This document shows, piece by piece, positions 8,641 to 16,652 of a stretch of 64,000 nucleotides of DNA. How positions within the stretch are numbered: the first letter of the stretch is position 1; each line of letters starts with the position of its first letter. Source of the DNA: VAXT01 sp963728535 (lineage in GTDB: Bacteria > Actinomycetota > Thermoleophilia > Gaiellales > Gaiellaceae); NCBI GenBank assembly GCA_963728535.1, contig CAVSKK010000001.1, positions 2,356,001 to 2,420,000 on the forward strand, written 5' to 3'. The notes under the pieces were generated by a model that had not been told where the DNA came from, made no database searches, and saw only the letters and a list, made by a program, of their open reading frames with translations. A program made the position numbers and the translations under genes.

Positions 8641-10179
8641 TTGCTGCTCGCCGTATCGATTGAACGCGCGGTCACCGACGGCGCGATGCTCCTGTTGGGC
8701 GCCGGAGCGGTGCTCGCTCTGATCTGGGGGCTGCTCAACCGCCGGCTCGGGCTGCTCCGCTGGCCGGTGATCGCCGTCGCGATCGGCGCGCTCGGAGCGG
8801 GCACGGCTTTGGGCGCCTGGGCGTGGCACGAGGACCGCTCGCGCACCGTGCGCGGATCGGCCACAGAGGAGTTCGTGGAGAAGCTCCGTCCTGACCCGAA
8901 GGGGCCGAAACCAAGCCCGCTCAATCCGGAGCCATGGCCGACGTACGGGTACGACCCCCAACGCACGCATCTGGCGCCGCTGGCCTGGCGAATCCGCCCG
9001 CCGTACTACGGGATCTGGAAATTCGCGGCCAGGGCCGGCATCGAGTTCCCGCCCTCGGTCGCCTACGGAAATATCTACATCCCGCAGCAGAAGGGAACCT
9101 TCTACGTCCTCAAGGCTCGTAGCGGCAAGCGCGTCTGGGTGCGGCGCTTCAACCACTGCATGGCTGCGTCGCCGACGATCCGCGACGGCGTCGTCTACCA
9201 GGCGTTCATGGACAGCAAGCCGTGCACGGCGCACGAGCCGGGCGCGCGTGGGTTCGTCCTCGCCTGGGATGCGGACAACGGCCGCCTGCTCTGGCGATTC
9301 GACGCGGGGGTGGTGGAGTCGTCGCCGCTGCTCGTCGGGAACACGCTCTATTTCGGCTCGTGGGACCACAAGCTCTATGCGCTCACGCTGCGGGGACGGA
9401 AGCGGCCACGGGTGCGGTGGACGTTCGAGGCCGATGACCAGGTCATCGCAGCGCCGGCGTACGCGGGCGGGACGGTCTTCATCGCCACGAGCAACGGGAG
9501 CGTCTACGGCGTGAACGCGCGCACCGGGCGGATGCGCTGGCACGCGACATCGTTCTCACGCTTCGGGCGCCGCGAGTACTTCTACGCGACGCCAAGCGTG
9601 GCTTACGGCCGCGTCTTCATCGGCAACGCCGACGGCACCGTGTACGCCTTCGGAGCCTCGACCGGAAAGCTGCTCTGGGCCCGAGGCGTCGGTACGTACG
9701 TCTACACCGCAGCGGCGATCTGGCGAAAGACGGTGTATGTCGGCACGTGGGACGGCGTCTTCGTAGCGCTCGACGCTCGCACGGGAGACATCCGCTGGCG
9801 CTGGGACGCTCCGGCCTCGATCACCGGTGCCCCGACGGTCCTCGCCGGACTCGTCTACTTCTCGACCTGCGGTCGCTGCGGGGTCGGCGGCCTCCGCCGG
9901 GTCAAGGTCGGCCCGAACGACACCTTCGCTCTGAACGCACGGAACGGCAGCCTCGTGTGGCGGTTTCACGCCGGGAAGTACTCGCCGGTCGTCTCCGACG
10001 GACTGCGGCTCTACCTCGTTGGGCGGGACAAGGTGTACGCCTTCATCACGCGCGTTCGCCTGCGGCAGATCAGGGCGGCGCAGGCGAAGGCGAAGCGCGA
10101 GCGACAGCGGCAAGGAGGAAAGCGACCGCGATCCCGGTCAACGGCCAAACCAGGTACGAGCTCTGAAACACCCGGCTGA
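8641..10179 (+). CDS. Membrane-anchored PQQ-like beta-propeller protein
   Basis: The 512-residue protein starts with two hydrophobic segments (about 15-35 and 40-60). A series of repeats follows, each with an A/S-x-TGxxxW-type turn (for example GASTGKLLWARG and ARTGRMRWHAT), typical of PQQ/BamB-like eight-bladed propellers. The blade near the end contains FSTCGRCGVGG, whose CxxC could be a disulfide or metal site. It most likely sits outside the membrane as a scaffold or binding protein; dehydrogenase activity is not supported. The last 40 residues are very basic and overlap, antisense, 110 bp of the GT-C-like gene ending at 10070. The start codon is TTG 8641. Confidence 0.75.
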   Translation: MLLAVSIERAVTDGAMLLLGAGAVLALIWGLLNRRLGLLRWPVIAVAIGALGAGTALGAWAWHEDRSRTVRGSATEEFVEKLRPDPKGPKPSPLNPEPWPTYGYDPQRTHLAPLAWRIRPPYYGIWKFAARAGIEFPPSVAYGNIYIPQQKGTFYVLKARSGKRVWVRRFNHCMAASPTIRDGVVYQAFMDSKPCTAHEPGARGFVLAWDADNGRLLWRFDAGVVESSPLLVGNTLYFGSWDHKLYALTLRGRKRPRVRWTFEADDQVIAAPAYAGGTVFIATSNGSVYGVNARTGRMRWHATSFSRFGRREYFYATPSVAYGRVFIGNADGTVYAFGASTGKLLWARGVGTYVYTAAAIWRKTVYVGTWDGVFVALDARTGDIRWRWDAPASITGAPTVLAGLVYFSTCGRCGVGGLRRVKVGPNDTFALNARNGSLVWRFHAGKYSPVVSDGLRLYLVGRDKVYAFITRVRLRQIRAAQAKAKRERQRQGGKRPRSRSTAKPGTSSETPG

Positions 10180-11401
10180 TGAACAGCAGCGCGAACATCG
10201 AACTCGAGAATCCGGCCGCGCCCGCCCAGAGCGTCGCGGCCCGCCGCTGACTCCACAGGAGCCACGCAGTGAGCGGCACCCAGAGGGCGAGAGCGAGCGG
10301 CACGAAGGGGTAATAGCCGAAGCGGTCGTCGATCACGCCGAGGTTGAGCAGGAGCGCCGCCAGGCCGTAGCCGATGATGCGATAGGTGTCGGCGCCGTAG
10401 GCGACCGTGTCGTCCCAGAGGGCTCCCGGGTCGGCGACGAGGAACGGGAGCACCGTGGCGAGGAAGACGCCCGCGAAGGCCGCGCCCGTCCGGTACAGGA
10501 CGCGGCGCGGGACGCCCATCGTCAGCAGCATCACGGCGAAGAAGGGAACGGCGACGAGCGCGAACTGCTTCAGCGCGAGCGCGGCGCCGAGGCTGGCGGC
10601 AGCCCAGACGAGATGGCCGCGAGCGAGCAGAGCGAACGCGAGCACGAGTGCGAGTAGCGCCGGCGCGTCCGCGGTTCCGAACCAGGCTCCGTGCACGATG
10701 AGAGGGTTCGCCGCGAGTGCGGCGCCGGCCGCGAGTCGCACATGGAGCGCGCCCGGGAAGAGGAGCGCGGCCGGGAGCAGAGCCAGCGTGGCGAGCAGCA
10801 CGAAGACGCGGTAGTCGTCAAACGGCCGAGGCGCAAGGCGCCAGACCGCGGCCGTTAGAGCCGTGCCTGGAAAGTAGGCGAAGTGCTCGAGCGCGACCTG
10901 CGTGATTCCCTCCGGCTGGTTGTCCGCCGCCGGGTAGAAGCGCTCGAGGCCCGAGCCGTCGTAGTCGTGCCCGTATGGATCGTGGCCGTGGAGGACGAGA
11001 TCGCCTGCGATCTCGATCTGGTAGGTGGAGTCGTTCGTGAAGTACCAGGGCTCGGTCGCGTCGCGCAGGCCGACCTGGAGGAGGACGGCCGGGACGAGCA
11101 GCATCGCGCAGACGAGCCCGGTCAGGCCGATGCCCGCCCAGCGCGGCCACGAGCCAAAGCGCCACGCGGCCGCGGCGGCGAGCGCGACGAGGACGCCCGC
11201 GAGCACCGCCGTCGAGCGCAAGATGCCGAGATCCCACTCCTGGTCGGCGACGCGAACGAGCGGGCCGAGGATCCCGCGTGGCTGGACCAGCGGCGGGTCG
11301 AACGGCCAGCCTCCTGCGCCGAGGTCGGGAATCGCCAGGGCAACGAGGACGCCTAGCGTCGCCAACAGCGCCCAGAGGCCGTTCCCTTCGAGTCGCTTCA
11401 C
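10070..11401 (-). CDS. Polytopic membrane glycosyltransferase, GT-C/GT87-like
   Basis: The 443-residue protein is almost entirely hydrophobic, with about ten membrane segments. Between the first and second hydrophobic blocks is an extracytoplasmic loop (EWDLGILRS and later YFTNDSTYQIEIAGDL..GHDPYGHDY). Its acidic residues match the catalytic loop position of GT-C enzymes that use polyprenyl-phosphate sugars. It probably adds a sugar on the outer face of the membrane. GTG 11401 overlaps the TGA of the polymerase gene as GTGA, so the two genes are coupled. The 3' end overlaps the convergent propeller gene by 110 bp. Confidence 0.7.
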   Translation of the reverse strand: MKRLEGNGLWALLATLGVLVALAIPDLGAGGWPFDPPLVQPRGILGPLVRVADQEWDLGILRSTAVLAGVLVALAAAAAWRFGSWPRWAGIGLTGLVCAMLLVPAVLLQVGLRDATEPWYFTNDSTYQIEIAGDLVLHGHDPYGHDYDGSGLERFYPAADNQPEGITQVALEHFAYFPGTALTAAVWRLAPRPFDDYRVFVLLATLALLPAALLFPGALHVRLAAGAALAANPLIVHGAWFGTADAPALLALVLAFALLARGHLVWAAASLGAALALKQFALVAVPFFAVMLLTMGVPRRVLYRTGAAFAGVFLATVLPFLVADPGALWDDTVAYGADTYRIIGYGLAALLLNLGVIDDRFGYYPFVPLALALWVPLTAWLLWSQRRAATLWAGAAGFSSSMFALLFISRVFQSSYLVWPLTGIAVAFLLAAVARASPSPAPP

Positions 11402-12894
11402 GGGTTGCGGATGGGTGTGCTGGACCCGCCGAGTATGGCATCGGGCTCGGCGCGAGCGAGCACGAAGCACGAAGTGACCGCAAGCACGGCCCACGTGATC
11501 GGGTCCTCGAAGAACCCGCTGTAGAAGAGGGAATGCACGACTAGAGCGAGCAACGTCGCGGCCAGGCCGAGGCCCAGCGCCTGATCCTGTCGCCGGACAC
11601 GGCGGATGAGAGTCGCGGCGCCGCCGAGGAGGGCGATGTAGGCGGCGATCCCGAGCACGCCGAGCTCTGCCGCGATGGTCAGCGGCGTCGTATGCGAGAC
11701 GAAGCGCGACGGAGACCCTCCACGCGTGGATCGGACTTGGCTCGCGTGCGGCTGGCCTCCCAGGCCGACCCCGTTGAGCGGGTGATCTCGGACGACATCG
11801 ACAGTCTGCTCCACGCGTTTGGAGCGGTCACTCGTGATCCTCTTCAGGGAGTGCCCGCGTGCGGACGCCACCGCCAATCCCGCGCTGCCGAGCACGACGA
11901 TCATTGCGATGACGACGGCAACCGTCCGCAGCCTGTAGGTGCCGACCAGCGCGGCGATCCAGAGCGTGACCACGAAGAGCGCCGCCATGCTCGACTGCGA
12001 GTATGAGAACCAGAGGCCGGCGAAGAGGAGAGCACCGAGCGGAAACGCGATCAGCGGGTGCACGCGCCGGAGCACGACCGCGACGAGGAGGACGGCGAGC
12101 CCGAGCACGACATGCCGTCCGTACAGGCTCGGGTCGCGAAAGAGCGAGGTGACGCGAAAGAACGACCGGTACGCGTTGCTGACGTCCACGCCCGGCGAGA
12201 AGAACCAGAGGCGATGCGTGACCGCCTGCACGAGACCGACCACGGCGAAGAGCGTGGCGAGCCCGATCGCAATCACGGCGAGGGCTCGAGTCATCCAGTC
12301 GGGAAAGGGCGCTCTGGCGACGACCGCGAGGAGCGTGGCGAACGGGAACAGGAAATACGCCAGCTCGTTCGCGCCCGCATGCAAGTCCTGCGTCCAGAAG
12401 AGCGAGATCGCCGCCATCGCGAAGAGGGCGATCGCCGGGACCGCGATGAGCGGGGGGACGGGTCGGAGCTCGCGGCCGCGGACGGCGCTCCAGGCGAGCG
12501 CGAGCGCCGCCGCGCCGAGCACGGCGTAGAGCGGAAACAATCGTCCGAGCTCTCCAGGTCCGGCTGCGCCGACGAAGTAGCGGTGCTCGCTGCCGAATGC
12601 GAGGGGTGGGCGGAACGGTGCAGCTGTGACGACGAGGGGAATCACGACCGCGGGATAGCGCACGAGGAGCGCCGCTCCGACGGCCATGACTGCGATCCCC
12701 GCTAGGGCGAGCGCTGCGAGACTCGGAGAGATCCTGCGCCCGTAGTCCGAGAGCTCGAGCACGAGGACGACCTCTGCCGCCGCCAGCAGGGCGAGCCCTG
12801 CGAGGAGCGGCCAGCGACTCCACGCGAGCAGGACGAGAGCTGCGCCAACCGCTCCGACGAGCGCCGCAACCTGGGCCGCATCTCCCGACTCCAC
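11398..12894 (-). CDS. O-antigen polymerase/ligase-like membrane protein
   Basis: The 498-residue protein has about twelve membrane segments. A late extracytoplasmic loop contains VVRDHPLNGVGLGG and an SRFVSHTTPL stretch. This pattern (PLxGxGxG, then an H before a hydrophobic segment) is the Wzy_C / O-antigen ligase signature. It would polymerise repeat units or attach the glycan to its carrier in the periplasmic space. The GTG at 12894 (VESGDAAQ) is chosen because a TACCGT -10 box lies 7 nt upstream and no better start exists. It shares a locus with a flippase and a GT4, as Wzy genes usually do. The second such protein in the window is at 29090. Confidence 0.8.
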   Translation of the reverse strand: MESGDAAQVAALVGAVGAALVLLAWSRWPLLAGLALLAAAEVVLVLELSDYGRRISPSLAALALAGIAVMAVGAALLVRYPAVVIPLVVTAAPFRPPLAFGSEHRYFVGAAGPGELGRLFPLYAVLGAAALALAWSAVRGRELRPVPPLIAVPAIALFAMAAISLFWTQDLHAGANELAYFLFPFATLLAVVARAPFPDWMTRALAVIAIGLATLFAVVGLVQAVTHRLWFFSPGVDVSNAYRSFFRVTSLFRDPSLYGRHVVLGLAVLLVAVVLRRVHPLIAFPLGALLFAGLWFSYSQSSMAALFVVTLWIAALVGTYRLRTVAVVIAMIVVLGSAGLAVASARGHSLKRITSDRSKRVEQTVDVVRDHPLNGVGLGGQPHASQVRSTRGGSPSRFVSHTTPLTIAAELGVLGIAAYIALLGGAATLIRRVRRQDQALGLGLAATLLALVVHSLFYSGFFEDPITWAVLAVTSCFVLARAEPDAILGGSSTPIRNP

Positions 12895-12901
12895 GCCACG
12901 A

Positions 12902-12907
12902 ACGGTA
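12902..12907 (-). promoter_or_regulatory. -10 element TACCGT, polymerase-like gene
   Basis: The minus strand reads TACCGT seven nt before GTG 12894. A small inverted repeat (CTGCT, TGT, AGCAG; plus-strand 12914-12926) lies just upstream, between the flippase stop and this box. Confidence 0.5.
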
Positions 12908-12932
12908 AACAGACTGCTTGTAGCAGGAGGGT

Positions 12933-14384
12933 TTAGCGCGCTCCCGCGAACACACGGCGGCCGAGGGCGCCGATCCGCCGGCGCTCGGCGGGCAGGTAGA
13001 ACCGGAGGAGCGCGAGCACGAGCGGGAACGCGAGCACCAGGCCCACGGCTGCGGGCAGGCCGACGTCCAGGAGCTTGCCGGTCACCGTCAGCGCGACCGC
13101 GGTTCCGACCGCCAGAGTGACGCGCCGCCACTGATACGCGACGGGATAGACGCGCTGAGCCTTCCACGAGAGCCCCACGAACATCGCCACATAGGCGCAC
13201 AGGGTCGCGACGGCCGCTCCCATCAGTCCATAGGGAGGGATCAGGATGAGGTTCGCGGCGAGGCCGACCAGGGCGGCCACCCCTGTGACCAGCCAGTTGC
13301 TTCGCCGCTTCCCCGCGCGTCCGATCGACACCAGCACGACCACGTACGCGCCGAACGCCACCCAGGAGAAGGCCAGGGGCGCCACTGCGCGCGAGCCCTC
13401 GTAGAAGTCGGGCGTGGCCAGGAGCCGCACGAGCCAGGGTGACCACAGGCTGAGCGCCAGCGCCGCCCAAGAGGCGACGAAGACAACGTAGGTCATGACG
13501 AACGCAAACGTGCGCTTCGCCTCGTCGTCGTCGCGGATCGAGAAGGCGAATGCCGGCCAGGCCGTGCGGAACGCAGTCAGCAGGAACAGGAGCGCAGCGG
13601 AGATCCGCACACCGATCCCGTACAGGCCCAGCTCGTGCTGGTCCCAGAACTTGAGGAGGAAGAAGCGGTCACTGAAGTCGATGATCGACAGCGCGATCAC
13701 CGATGGGACGAACGGCATCCCGAACACAGCCATCCTGCGGAAGAGCGAGCGATCGAACTCGAGCCCGAGTTGCGCGCGCCTGTACCCGAGCAGGATGGAG
13801 TACACGATGAGCGTCCCGCTGAAGTTCCCGACGAGGACACCGAGCGGCCCCTGGTCGAGCACGACCACGAGCAGGATCGTGATCGCGATCGTCACGAGCA
13901 CGTTCGCGAGGCTCGCGACCGAATAGCTGACGGAGCGCTCCTCGACCCGGAAGAGCGCGGTCAGCTGGTCGTAGTTCATGGCAGCCCACAGGCCGACGAA
14001 CGCCGCGCGGACGAGGTCGGCGTGCTCCCCGGTATCGAAGAGCCAGTTCGAGATCGGCTCGGCCAGGATGAGCCCGCCGACCAGCGCGAGGGTCGCCGTT
14101 CCCATCGTGAACCAGAACGCCGTCCGGATGATGGCGAGTCGCTGCCGCTCGTCCTCCGCGTTGAAGTAGAAGCGGAAGAACGAGCTCTGGATCGTCGCCC
14201 TGAGCAGCGTGATGAGCACTGCCGAGAGGGCGATGAGCGCCTCGATCGCCCCGTAGTCGCTTGGGCTGAGGAACCGCGTGTACAGCGGCAGCAGCAGGAC
14301 GGCGACGATGCGCTGGACGAGACCGCCCAGGCCGTAGATCGCCGAGTGCTTGCCGAGTCGCTTGATCTGCGCGGCTATAGCCAC
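12933..14384 (-). CDS. Wzx-like polysaccharide flippase
   Basis: The 483-residue protein has about fourteen membrane segments and the MATE/PST opening seen in Wzx proteins (YGLGGLVQRIVAVLLLPLYT, then FLSPSDYGA). It would flip undecaprenyl-diphosphate-linked oligosaccharide across the membrane. The GTG start at 14384 lies 4 bp after the GT4 stop, so the two genes share a message. It is one of three flippases in this window (others at 34812 and 60019), and these share no obvious sequence beyond the family pattern. Confidence 0.85.
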   Translation of the reverse strand: MAIAAQIKRLGKHSAIYGLGGLVQRIVAVLLLPLYTRFLSPSDYGAIEALIALSAVLITLLRATIQSSFFRFYFNAEDERQRLAIIRTAFWFTMGTATLALVGGLILAEPISNWLFDTGEHADLVRAAFVGLWAAMNYDQLTALFRVEERSVSYSVASLANVLVTIAITILLVVVLDQGPLGVLVGNFSGTLIVYSILLGYRRAQLGLEFDRSLFRRMAVFGMPFVPSVIALSIIDFSDRFFLLKFWDQHELGLYGIGVRISAALLFLLTAFRTAWPAFAFSIRDDDEAKRTFAFVMTYVVFVASWAALALSLWSPWLVRLLATPDFYEGSRAVAPLAFSWVAFGAYVVVLVSIGRAGKRRSNWLVTGVAALVGLAANLILIPPYGLMGAAVATLCAYVAMFVGLSWKAQRVYPVAYQWRRVTLAVGTAVALTVTGKLLDVGLPAAVGLVLAFPLVLALLRFYLPAERRRIGALGRRVFAGAR

Positions 14385-14388
14385 GGAG

Positions 14389-15330
14389 TTAGAGCCGAGC
14401 GTAGATGTCGAGCAGGCGGTCGGTCATCCGCTCGATGTCGTGGACCTGCTCGACGTACGCGCGGCAGGCCTCCCCGAGCCTCTTGCGCTCGTCGAACGAC
14501 TCGACGAGCGGGCGGAGCTGCTCGACGAGGTCGTCCTTCGTCGCTCGCACGATCGGCACCTTGACGCCGAACGCCTCCTCCGTCTGGCGGACGGCATCCT
14601 CGTCGAGCGAGGTGACGACGGGCTTGCCGAGGGCCATCCCCTCGATCGAAAGGATCCCATGCCAGTCGCGGAGCACCTGGTCGACGACGATGTCCGCCTG
14701 CTTGTAGCGCTCGAGGGCGTCCTCGTTGCGAACGCCGTGGACGACGTCGAGGTCGACCGGGAGCTGCTTGCAGGCCTCGATCACACGGTCGGTGCCTTTC
14801 TTCTCGAGGTTCGAAGGGGCGTGCACGATCCGCACTCGCTCGCGCGGCACCGCCGGCACCGGGTCGTAGAGCGAGAGGTCGATCCCAGGCGGCAGCACTT
14901 CAGCATCGAACGGGATGAAGCTGAGGGCGGCGAACGAGCCGACGATGCGTGCATCGGCCTTCAGTCCGTAGAGGAGCTCTTCCTTCGGACGCTCGCGGAT
15001 GTCGGCGCCGAGGAAGTGGAAGAGCGACTTGCGCCGCGTCGCGCGCAGGATCGCGAACTGGAGCTTCTTCGGGACGAGCGTCAGCCCGAAGTAGAAGTGG
15101 AAGATGTCCGTCTGCGGCAGCAGCTTGGAGAGCGCACGCCACTGAATGGCCTGCTGGCGGAGGATCCCCGAGCGCGGCCGCTTCAGGTCCCAGTCGGCCT
15201 GGTCGGGCCTGTACGGCTGCGTGTTGAAGACGACGAGCCGCGCATCGACGCCTCGGCGGCGGAGCGCCTGCACGTTCGTCCAGCCGACCCCGGCCAAATT
15301 GACCGGGCAATGGGTGACGCGCAGCGGCAA
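14389..15330 (-). CDS. GT4-family glycosyltransferase
   Basis: The 313-residue protein is a compact GT-B enzyme. The N-terminal half has FHFYFGLTL and LFHFLGADIRER. The C-terminal half has the nucleotide-sugar-binding region IVHAPSNLEKKGTDRV and an E-x7-E type motif around GILSIEGMALGKPVV. It transfers an unidentified sugar from its nucleotide to a lipid-linked acceptor in the cytoplasm. The TTG at 15330 follows the TAG of the lipoprotein gene without a gap, and the flippase follows 4 bp downstream. It belongs to the operon starting at 16616. Confidence 0.8.
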   Translation of the reverse strand: MPLRVTHCPVNLAGVGWTNVQALRRRGVDARLVVFNTQPYRPDQADWDLKRPRSGILRQQAIQWRALSKLLPQTDIFHFYFGLTLVPKKLQFAILRATRRKSLFHFLGADIRERPKEELLYGLKADARIVGSFAALSFIPFDAEVLPPGIDLSLYDPVPAVPRERVRIVHAPSNLEKKGTDRVIEACKQLPVDLDVVHGVRNEDALERYKQADIVVDQVLRDWHGILSIEGMALGKPVVTSLDEDAVRQTEEAFGVKVPIVRATKDDLVEQLRPLVESFDERKRLGEACRAYVEQVHDIERMTDRLLDIYARL

Positions 15331-15732
15331 CTACGTGTCGGGGAAGAGAAAGCGGACACGGTTCCAGCGGGCGATCTCACAGCCGTCTGTTCGGAGGAAC
15401 CGCGTGTTCACCGGCTTGCCTCGGAACGTGCCTTGGACGTCGGCGATCTCCGGGCCGCCGTAGATCTCGGTGCAGGCGACGCTCTTCGGTACCGGTCCGA
15501 ATGGATCGTGGAGCCGCTCGAGGTTGAGGCAGGCCTGCGCCGCATCCGGCAGCGTTCCGCCGGGCGGGCAGCGGAGCGTCCAAACCTTGGTCGGCGGGCC
15601 CTTGGCGCCGGTCGAGATCGAGATCTCGAGTGACGCCGGGCTCGCCGTGCTGTTGCCCGGACCGCTTGGCTCGCTATCTCCCCCGCAGCCCGCCACGGCG
15701 AGCGCCGCCAGGACGAAAACCAGCACCTTCAC
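15331..15732 (-). CDS. SSI-like (subtilisin-inhibitor-like) lipoprotein
   Basis: The 133-residue precursor has a lipoprotein signal (VKVLVFVLAALAVAGCGG; lipobox AVAGC) followed by a Ser/Pro/Gly-rich linker. The mature part matches the Streptomyces subtilisin inhibitor fold in outline: LRCPPGG...AQACLNL gives the first cysteine pair, and SVACTEIYGGP...TDGC the second. In true inhibitors the reactive P1 residue is the second after the third cysteine. Here that position is Glu, so a classic subtilisin or trypsin target is unlikely. The GTG at 15732 is 2 bp after the upstream stop. The family assignment is by motif and spacing only. Confidence 0.6.
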   Translation of the reverse strand: MKVLVFVLAALAVAGCGGDSEPSGPGNSTASPASLEISISTGAKGPPTKVWTLRCPPGGTLPDAAQACLNLERLHDPFGPVPKSVACTEIYGGPEIADVQGTFRGKPVNTRFLRTDGCEIARWNRVRFLFPDT

Positions 15733-15734
15733 GT

Positions 15735-16616
15735 CTACAGCGCCGCTGTCGGCAGGAGGAGGGAATAGCCCTCGCGCAGGTACGGCGTCCGGTCGACGAG
15801 GGCGCCGACGCCGTCGCTCGAGACGCATCCCTCCTCGGTGACGATCTCCGTGATCAGGTGCGGCGGGGTGAGCTCGAAGAGCGCTCGCTCTTCGGCACTC
15901 AGCTCCGGTGCGGAGACCGCCTCGATCGGCGCCAGCTTCACGATCTCGCAGGCGACGACGACCGGCGTCTGGCGGGCGGCCGCAGCCTCTGCGAGGGCCG
16001 TCGTCCCGATCTTGTTGCAGAGTGTCCCGTCGCGGAAAACGGTGTCGGCTCCGAGCAGGAACAGCGTCGCGTCATCGAGAGCCGCGGGCGCGTCGGCGTC
16101 TTCGACGAGGTCGACACTCAGGCCTTCGGCACGGAGCTCCTCGGCGAACGCGCGACCCTCGCCGATCGGTTCCGAGACGGTGCAGATCGCCCGCTCGGGA
16201 GGGGTGTGGAGCAGCGCCTCGCGAACGGTGCCGGATGCCGAGTGGGTCAAGACAACGCTGCCGGTAAGCCGCTCTTGAAGCTGGATCGCAATCGAGGCGG
16301 CGGCGCGAATGCGGCCGTCGAGCAGGCCCTGGCCCTCCTCGTCGATCAGGCGGCGGAGCTCATCGAGGGTGAGGTAGCGATGGGCGTTCGCCGCAGCGAG
16401 GATTCGACCGGTCGCACCTGCGATCGCGCCGACTCCGGGCCGCGTCTCGGCCAGCTCGCGACCCGCATTGACGAGAGCGTCGACCAGCGAGTCGGTGCTG
16501 TCCGCCGGCTCCGTGCTGACTTCGAGGAGCGTCTCGACGGCCCGTCTCGCCATCCAGCTTGCTCCGTGCTGGCGGTCGGTGCGGAGCTCCTCGACCGTGG
16601 CGGCAAGTGCCGACAT
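15735..16616 (-). CDS. eIF2B alpha-like / ribose-1,5-bisphosphate isomerase-like protein
   Basis: The 293-residue protein matches the IF-2B family. GADTVFRDGTLCNKIGT is the family signature (Asp and Lys form the sugar-phosphate site). TGSVVLTHSASGTV precedes it, and the tail has ITEIVTEEG. Relatives are methylthioribose-1-phosphate isomerase and ribose-1,5-bisphosphate isomerase. The length is close to the archaeal R15P isomerase type, but the substrate cannot be settled from sequence. It is the first gene of a glycan operon, an odd place for nucleotide salvage, so isomerisation of a phosphorylated sugar precursor is possible. ATG 16616 lies 6 nt from a TAAACT box, with no leader. Confidence 0.75.
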   Translation of the reverse strand: MSALAATVEELRTDRQHGASWMARRAVETLLEVSTEPADSTDSLVDALVNAGRELAETRPGVGAIAGATGRILAAANAHRYLTLDELRRLIDEEGQGLLDGRIRAAASIAIQLQERLTGSVVLTHSASGTVREALLHTPPERAICTVSEPIGEGRAFAEELRAEGLSVDLVEDADAPAALDDATLFLLGADTVFRDGTLCNKIGTTALAEAAAARQTPVVVACEIVKLAPIEAVSAPELSAEERALFELTPPHLITEIVTEEGCVSSDGVGALVDRTPYLREGYSLLLPTAAL

Positions 16617-16622
16617 GCAGGG

Positions 16623-16628
16623 AGTTTA
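16623..16628 (-). promoter_or_regulatory. -10 element TAAACT, eIF2B-like operon
   Basis: The minus strand reads TAAACT 6 nt before ATG 16616, predicting a leaderless message for the operon running down to the flippase. Confidence 0.55.
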
Positions 16629-16642
16629 ACTGGCGACAGTTA
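16627..16642. promoter_or_regulatory. Perfect dyad between divergent promoters
   Basis: TAACTG-GCGA-CAGTTA is a perfect 6-bp inverted repeat with a 4-bp centre. It lies in a 36-bp divergent spacer and touches both -10 boxes. It could be an operator controlling both directions. Confidence 0.5.
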
Positions 16643-16646
16643 GGGT
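16641..16646 (+). promoter_or_regulatory. -10 element TAGGGT, GT2 gene
   Basis: TAGGGT ends 6 nt before GTG 16653. Its first two bases are part of the adjoining dyad. Confidence 0.55.
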
Positions 16647-16652
16647 TCGGCC

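Noticed and set aside
8641..10179. PQQ-dependent alcohol dehydrogenase
   Set aside because: Only propeller repeats are present; I see no vicinal cysteine pair or catalytic Asp pattern of quinoprotein dehydrogenases.
12914..12926. Intrinsic terminator after the flippase
   Set aside because: The stem is only 5 bp and no U-tract follows on the minus strand.
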